The notes beneath the pieces are model-generated. The model did not search any database. It was not told the DNA's origin and saw only the letters and a program-made list of their open reading frames with translations. A DNA stretch of 41,678 nt from an uncultured Christensenellaceae bacterium (GTDB taxonomy: Bacteria > Bacillota > Clostridia > Christensenellales > Borkfalkiaceae). The translations under genes and the position numbers were made by a program. Positions within the stretch are counted from its first letter, which is position 1, and each line of letters begins with the position of its first letter. The DNA lies in NCBI GenBank assembly GCA_910588645.1, contig CAJUOY010000015.1, forward strand, positions 1 through 41,678, given 5' to 3'. This document shows, one piece after another, positions 38,134 through 41,678 of the stretch.

Positions 38134-38183
38134 AGCTCTTTTTTCTTAAATTTTCCGTAGAAATAACGGTAAAAACAGGAAAA

Positions 38184-38199
38184 AAGGTGAAATCACCTT
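38184..38199. repeat. Short inverted repeat upstream of the beta-helix protein gene
   Basis: AAGGTGA-AA-TCACCTT: 7-bp arms with 2-nt spacer. It lies in the 265-nt intergenic region 38095-38359, which otherwise holds the malQ terminator, a possible promoter and AT-rich sequence. It could be an operator. Confidence 0.4.
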
Positions 38200-38233
38200 A
38201 ATTTACTTGTAATATTATTATAATAGTGATATA

Positions 38234-38264
38234 TTTACAGTGTATATACTGTCCGCAGTATAAT
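38234..38264 (+). promoter_or_regulatory. Possible promoter of the beta-helix protein gene, with overlapping palindrome
   Basis: TATAAT (38259-38264) has a TTTACA 19 bp upstream (38234-38239). The palindrome TATACTG-TCCG-CAGTATA (38245-38262) fills the spacer and overlaps the -10 box, the position expected for a repressor site. Another TATAAT at 38219-38224 has no good -35. The leader would be about 90 nt. Confidence 0.45.
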
Positions 38265-38359
38265 TTTTTGCATACAAAAAAATAAAAAAGAGAAAGGAAA
38301 TATTTTAATCAAGGCTTAACCGTAGTAATATATTGCGGTAAAAACCGAATAGGTGAACT

Positions 38360-41300
38360 ATGAAAGATAAAAATATTGAGAATAAGGTTTCGGCTTCATC
38401 CGAAAACCTGAGGGGTACCCCTCAGTCCGCACAGCGGACTGAAAAACCTTTAAAGGTAAGAAAAAATTGGCTTAGGATATTCGGCATAATTTTGTGCGCG
38501 GCTGCGTTGACGCTGGGCATAGTTTTCGGCGTGGGGAATATCTTCAAGACCGAAGATGATTTCACAATTTACGCTGCAAACGCTAAGGCGAAGTCCGATT
38601 GGTCCAATGCGGTGGCGGATAGTATAAGTACCGGCGAAGAAAAAACAGTTAAATTGACTGCGAGTTGGGGGGCTGATTCGGACAGTACTTATACGCGATC
38701 GTTTGGAACAGGTACAGGATTTACAGTTGGAGCTTTGTATGTCCCCAATAATGCTAAAATTGTTCTGGATCTAAACGGATACACACTCAGTAGAAATTTG
38801 TCTGCTGCGCGGGAATACGGTTACGTTATATACTGTTACGGCACTTTGACTATTCGCGATACTTCATCTACTCAGCTTGGTATTATTACGGGCGGGTATA
38901 GTAGTACTCGTCGTACGGGTAGTGGAATTCATATTACCGGCGTCGTGAATTTTGAGGGCGGTAACATAACCAATAATAAGTTTGCCAATTCATACGGAGC
39001 CGCAGGGGTATTTATCAATGACGGCGGTACTTTTAATATGTCAGGCGGTAAAATTACGTCTAACAGTGCCGGAAATTATGAATATGCCACCGGCGGAATT
39101 CTTGCTTTTGGTGAATTTGCTGCAACAGGCGGTACTATAAGCGGTAATTCGAGCGGAGGGGATAATTCTGCCGGCGGTATTAATTTTTATGGCGTATCCC
39201 CAAATTTGAACAACGTTACAATTTCAAATAACACTTCAACTGCGCAAACTGGTTCTGCCGGCGGAATACGTTACACCTCCACAGGCTTAATAGAAAATTG
39301 CACTTTTTCAGGCAACTCTTCCCAATGTTCGACGTACGGCGGCGGAGCTATGGTATTCTCCTCAGGAACTTATAGTGATCGCCCAACTTTTAGAAACTGT
39401 GTGTTTGAAAATAACGTAAATAATAACGGCGCAGGTGTTTTATATATTGTAAGAGGCGGAAAGCACGCATTTGAGGGATGCACTTTTTCCGGAAATAATA
39501 GAGGAAAATATGCGATATTTTACTTAGGAAGCTATTATAATGATGTATCCTCATTAACTTTATCTAATTGCAATGTCGAGGGAAATACAGGTACAGACAG
39601 TATTATTTATTTAACAAATGTAAGTAATACTTTAATTATTGAAGATAGTACCATAACAGGGAATTACAGTCCCAACGGCATATACATATTAAGCGGCGCA
39701 AAATTATTTAAGTTAGGCGGCGTGCTGGATATCAGAGATAACAAAACTGCGACTAACGGTACACAGAAAAATATTAATTTAGTCGGTGCCGCAGATACTA
39801 TTCAAATAACAAAAGAAATTTCGCCGGACAGTAAAGTTTCTGTAAATAGATCCGGTAGCGGTCGGCTTACGGTTGATTACGGAAAATATAACGCCGATAT
39901 CGATCCGGCAGATATTTTTATCGCAGAATCCTCAATAATGATTGTTGAGAGTATTGACGTAACATTATCAAGCGGCGGTACGCAAAGGGAAGCAAGCCTT
40001 GTAAGTCTTGCTCCCGCAAACCAGTGGGAGACAGCCGTTAAAAACAGTCTTGCAAACGGCGGCGCGACTTATACCGCGACATTGTATCACGACTGGAACG
40101 CAACTTCGGGCTCGTTCGGTTCGGTTTCCAACTGCTACACAAGCGGCGCGCTGTACGTTCCCTCGGGCGCAAGCGTAATACTGGAACTCAACGGCCATAC
40201 CATAGACCGTCGCTTGACTTCCGAGCGCAGTTCCGGTTACGTAATTTACGTTGCGGGCACTTTAACCGTGCACGATAACTCTGCAACCGAGGCCAACGGT
40301 ACTGGCGGCACTGGTACTATAAAAGGCGGATATAACAGCTCGTCCAACGTAAGCTGCTCCATAGAGGTTGTCAACGGTCACTGTATTTTCGAAAGCGGTA
40401 CTATAACAAACTGTACTATGGGGTCGGCAGGGAACTTTATAATCCCCCGCGGATCGAACGCCTTGTTTGAAATGAAGGGCGGTATCATAACGGGCAACAG
40501 TCAGGTTTCAAGTAGCGATAAAAGTTTTATTTGCGCATATTCGGGCGGAAAGTTTATAATGACCGGCGGTGAAATATCAAATAATACCGTCAACAGAAAT
40601 ATTCTTACGTGCCAGTCCACCAACGGCGTTGCCCTGCAAGTAAAGGGCACCTTAACAAGCCCTGTCGTAATTAGAGACAATACCGTTAAAAGCGGCGCAA
40701 TTTTGCAGGACTATGACGGAAGGACGGAAATCGAATATGCTCGGTTTATAAACAACACCGTAACCTCCGGTTATATGATTTATACCGATAGCGAATCGTT
40801 GAATATGCGGGAAACGGTTTGGCAAGATAATTCCGTCACCAGTAACTTATTATATTCTTCAAGCTCAAGCGTAACAGTAACGTTGGAAAACGTTTCGTTT
40901 ATCGATAACGAAGTAAATAGTTCGGTTTCCAGCAGTATTTTAATTATGGGTGCATTTTCTATGACCGGCGGAGAAATTTCCGGCATAAATAAAAACTGTT
41001 CCTATATAGTGAGTGTTACCAATGATGTTAATTTAAGCGGTGTAACATTTTCGAAAAATGTAGCCGAGTATACGCTATTATATTTAAATGCCAAGAATTA
41101 TTCTATTGATAATTGTACTTTTAACGAAAATCAGACCGGACGTGGAATATTTTACGGAACAGGTAACAGCACATTTACCGCGACCGATTGTACAATAACG
41201 GGTAATTCCAATACAAGCAGTTATTCTTGCGTCTATTATAATACGTACGAAGGGGCTTCGGCTTCTTTCGAAAGCTGTACAATAACCGGCAATACTTCCA

Positions 41301-41678
41301 ATAATACCCTGTTTACAGTACACGGAACGCTGACGTTAATCGATACCAAGGTGACGGGTAACACCGCAAGTCAGGCTTTAAATATTTACGGCACAAACAC
41401 AACGGGTACATTGAAGATAGGCGGTACAACTACCGTATACGACAATAAGAATACAGACGGCGCACAGAAAAACGTAGCGCTTGGATCTACGGGGCGTATA
41501 GAGCTTACCAAGGCGATGGCCTCCACCGCTAAAATTGGCGTATCACGTAACGGCCAGGGCAAGCTCACTAAAAATTACGGCTTATATCACAGCGAGCATC
41601 CTTGGGACAGCGGCAAGTTTGTAAACGAGTGCGCGGACGTTGAAACCTCAACCGAGGGTGAAAGCGCAACTTACGAGG
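38360..41678 (+). CDS. Giant beta-helix surface protein (POMP/PbH1-like repeats), open at right edge
   Basis: At least 1106 codons, with no stop before the window ends. The N-terminus is a charged cytoplasmic segment of about 36 residues, then a membrane helix (about 38-60: NWLRIFGIILCAAALTLG), so the rest should be exported and anchored. The body is Gly/Asn/Thr/Ser-rich right-handed beta-helix sequence with many FxxN and GGA-like turns (CTFSGNSS, CVFENN, CTFNENQ, GGGAMVF), as in polymorphic outer-membrane protein and PbH1 repeats. Two modules share beginnings and ends: W81 to about 510 and W556 to about 1075 (ALYVP..A, GYVIY, GTLT; ending I.DNK....QKN, TK). An AGGTGA ribosome site precedes the ATG. 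Likely an adhesin or glycan-binding protein; the anchor at the C-terminus is unseen. Confidence 0.85.
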   Translation, partial: MKDKNIENKVSASSENLRGTPQSAQRTEKPLKVRKNWLRIFGIILCAAALTLGIVFGVGNIFKTEDDFTIYAANAKAKSDWSNAVADSISTGEEKTVKLTASWGADSDSTYTRSFGTGTGFTVGALYVPNNAKIVLDLNGYTLSRNLSAAREYGYVIYCYGTLTIRDTSSTQLGIITGGYSSTRRTGSGIHITGVVNFEGGNITNNKFANSYGAAGVFINDGGTFNMSGGKITSNSAGNYEYATGGILAFGEFAATGGTISGNSSGGDNSAGGINFYGVSPNLNNVTISNNTSTAQTGSAGGIRYTSTGLIENCTFSGNSSQCSTYGGGAMVFSSGTYSDRPTFRNCVFENNVNNNGAGVLYIVRGGKHAFEGCTFSGNNRGKYAIFYLGSYYNDVSSLTLSNCNVEGNTGTDSIIYLTNVSNTLIIEDSTITGNYSPNGIYILSGAKLFKLGGVLDIRDNKTATNGTQKNINLVGAADTIQITKEISPDSKVSVNRSGSGRLTVDYGKYNADIDPADIFIAESSIMIVESIDVTLSSGGTQREASLVSLAPANQWETAVKNSLANGGATYTATLYHDWNATSGSFGSVSNCYTSGALYVPSGASVILELNGHTIDRRLTSERSSGYVIYVAGTLTVHDNSATEANGTGGTGTIKGGYNSSSNVSCSIEVVNGHCIFESGTITNCTMGSAGNFIIPRGSNALFEMKGGIITGNSQVSSSDKSFICAYSGGKFIMTGGEISNNTVNRNILTCQSTNGVALQVKGTLTSPVVIRDNTVKSGAILQDYDGRTEIEYARFINNTVTSGYMIYTDSESLNMRETVWQDNSVTSNLLYSSSSSVTVTLENVSFIDNEVNSSVSSSILIMGAFSMTGGEISGINKNCSYIVSVTNDVNLSGVTFSKNVAEYTLLYLNAKNYSIDNCTFNENQTGRGIFYGTGNSTFTATDCTITGNSNTSSYSCVYYNTYEGASASFESCTITGNTSNNTLFTVHGTLTLIDTKVTGNTASQALNIYGTNTTGTLKIGGTTTVYDNKNTDGAQKNVALGSTGRIELTKAMASTAKIGVSRNGQGKLTKNYGLYHSEHPWDSGKFVNECADVETSTEGESATYE
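38408..38442 (+). repeat. Two adjoining palindromes inside the 5' coding region
   Basis: CTGAGGGGTACCCCTCAG (38408-38425) is a perfect 18-bp palindrome. TCAGTCCGC (38422-38430) and GCGGACTGA (38434-38442) form a second stem with a 3-nt loop, sharing TCAG with the first. The reading frame stays open through it (LRGTPQSAQRTE, residues 17-28). The sequence looks like a REP-type mobile palindrome inserted in frame. Confidence 0.7.

Noticed and set aside
38360..41678. CRISPR or tandem DNA repeat in the adhesin region
   Set aside because: The repetition is at protein level (beta-helix turns); no regularly spaced identical DNA repeats are present.
1..41678. tRNA or rRNA genes, integrases, transposases, phage genes
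   Set aside because: I looked in the intergenic gaps and saw no tRNA-like TΨC/anticodon pattern, and no product of these types among the proteins. A covariance-model scan would be decisive.

Overview
The window reads as chromosomal DNA of an anaerobic, low-to-mid GC Bacillota, most likely an uncultured gut Clostridia relative. The support is a group B [FeFe] hydrogenase, a ferredoxin-type flavin thioredoxin reductase, LL-diaminopimelate aminotransferase (DapL), a YlbJ-type sporulation membrane protein, a PdaB-like deacetylase, WYL and BioY proteins, and surface proteins of a kind common in gut Firmicutes. Genes are packed tightly, with many 1-11 nt overlaps. Promoters are plain SigA type, TTGnnn-17-TAtAAT. 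I found no tRNA, rRNA, CRISPR array, phage gene or transposase. No gene-free stretch exceeds about 265 bases.

Layout, left to right. (1) 1-780: two divergent GNAT acetyltransferases, the left one cut by the window edge. (2) 869-3664: an operon of L-cysteine desulfidase, TcdA (cyclic t6A37) and TtcA (s2C32). (3) 3848-5339: an anchored polysaccharide deacetylase and a tandem-OB SSB-like protein. (4) 5453-8005: a MATE exporter and an Lgt-family protein with altered active-site residues. (5) 8134-10566: the hydrogenase and the thioredoxin reductase-like protein. (6) 10638-15494: prmA-rsmE-mtaB, a PrsW-type membrane protease and a HIT protein. (7) 15578-19923: alr, formyl-THF cyclo-ligase, rsmD, coaD, DAHP synthase and prephenate dehydratase, all overlapping. 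(8) 19912-24799: ylbJ (minus strand), a beta-propeller-like unknown, hpt, a Wzz-like protein and bioY. (9) 24847-28706: a WYL regulator, a 62-residue protein and an SBP/ATPase/permease ABC importer. (10) 28831-38094: valS, a membrane-anchored metallo-beta-lactamase-fold protein, dapF, and pyrG-dapL-malQ. (11) 38360 to the right edge: a very large beta-helix surface protein that is still open at the window end.

How the genes work together. TcdA, MtaB and TtcA all modify the tRNA anticodon loop (positions 37, 37 and 32), and the operon holding TcdA and TtcA begins with an enzyme that releases sulfide from cysteine. The hydrogenase and the reductase can share ferredoxin. Alr, DapL and DapF feed peptidoglycan. 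DAHP synthase and PheA frame phenylalanine synthesis. The most notable sequence-level pattern is a set of genes (277, 15578, 32859 and probably 20853) whose start codon sits exactly 6 nt after a -10 hexamer and has no Shine-Dalgarno, which predicts leaderless mRNAs.
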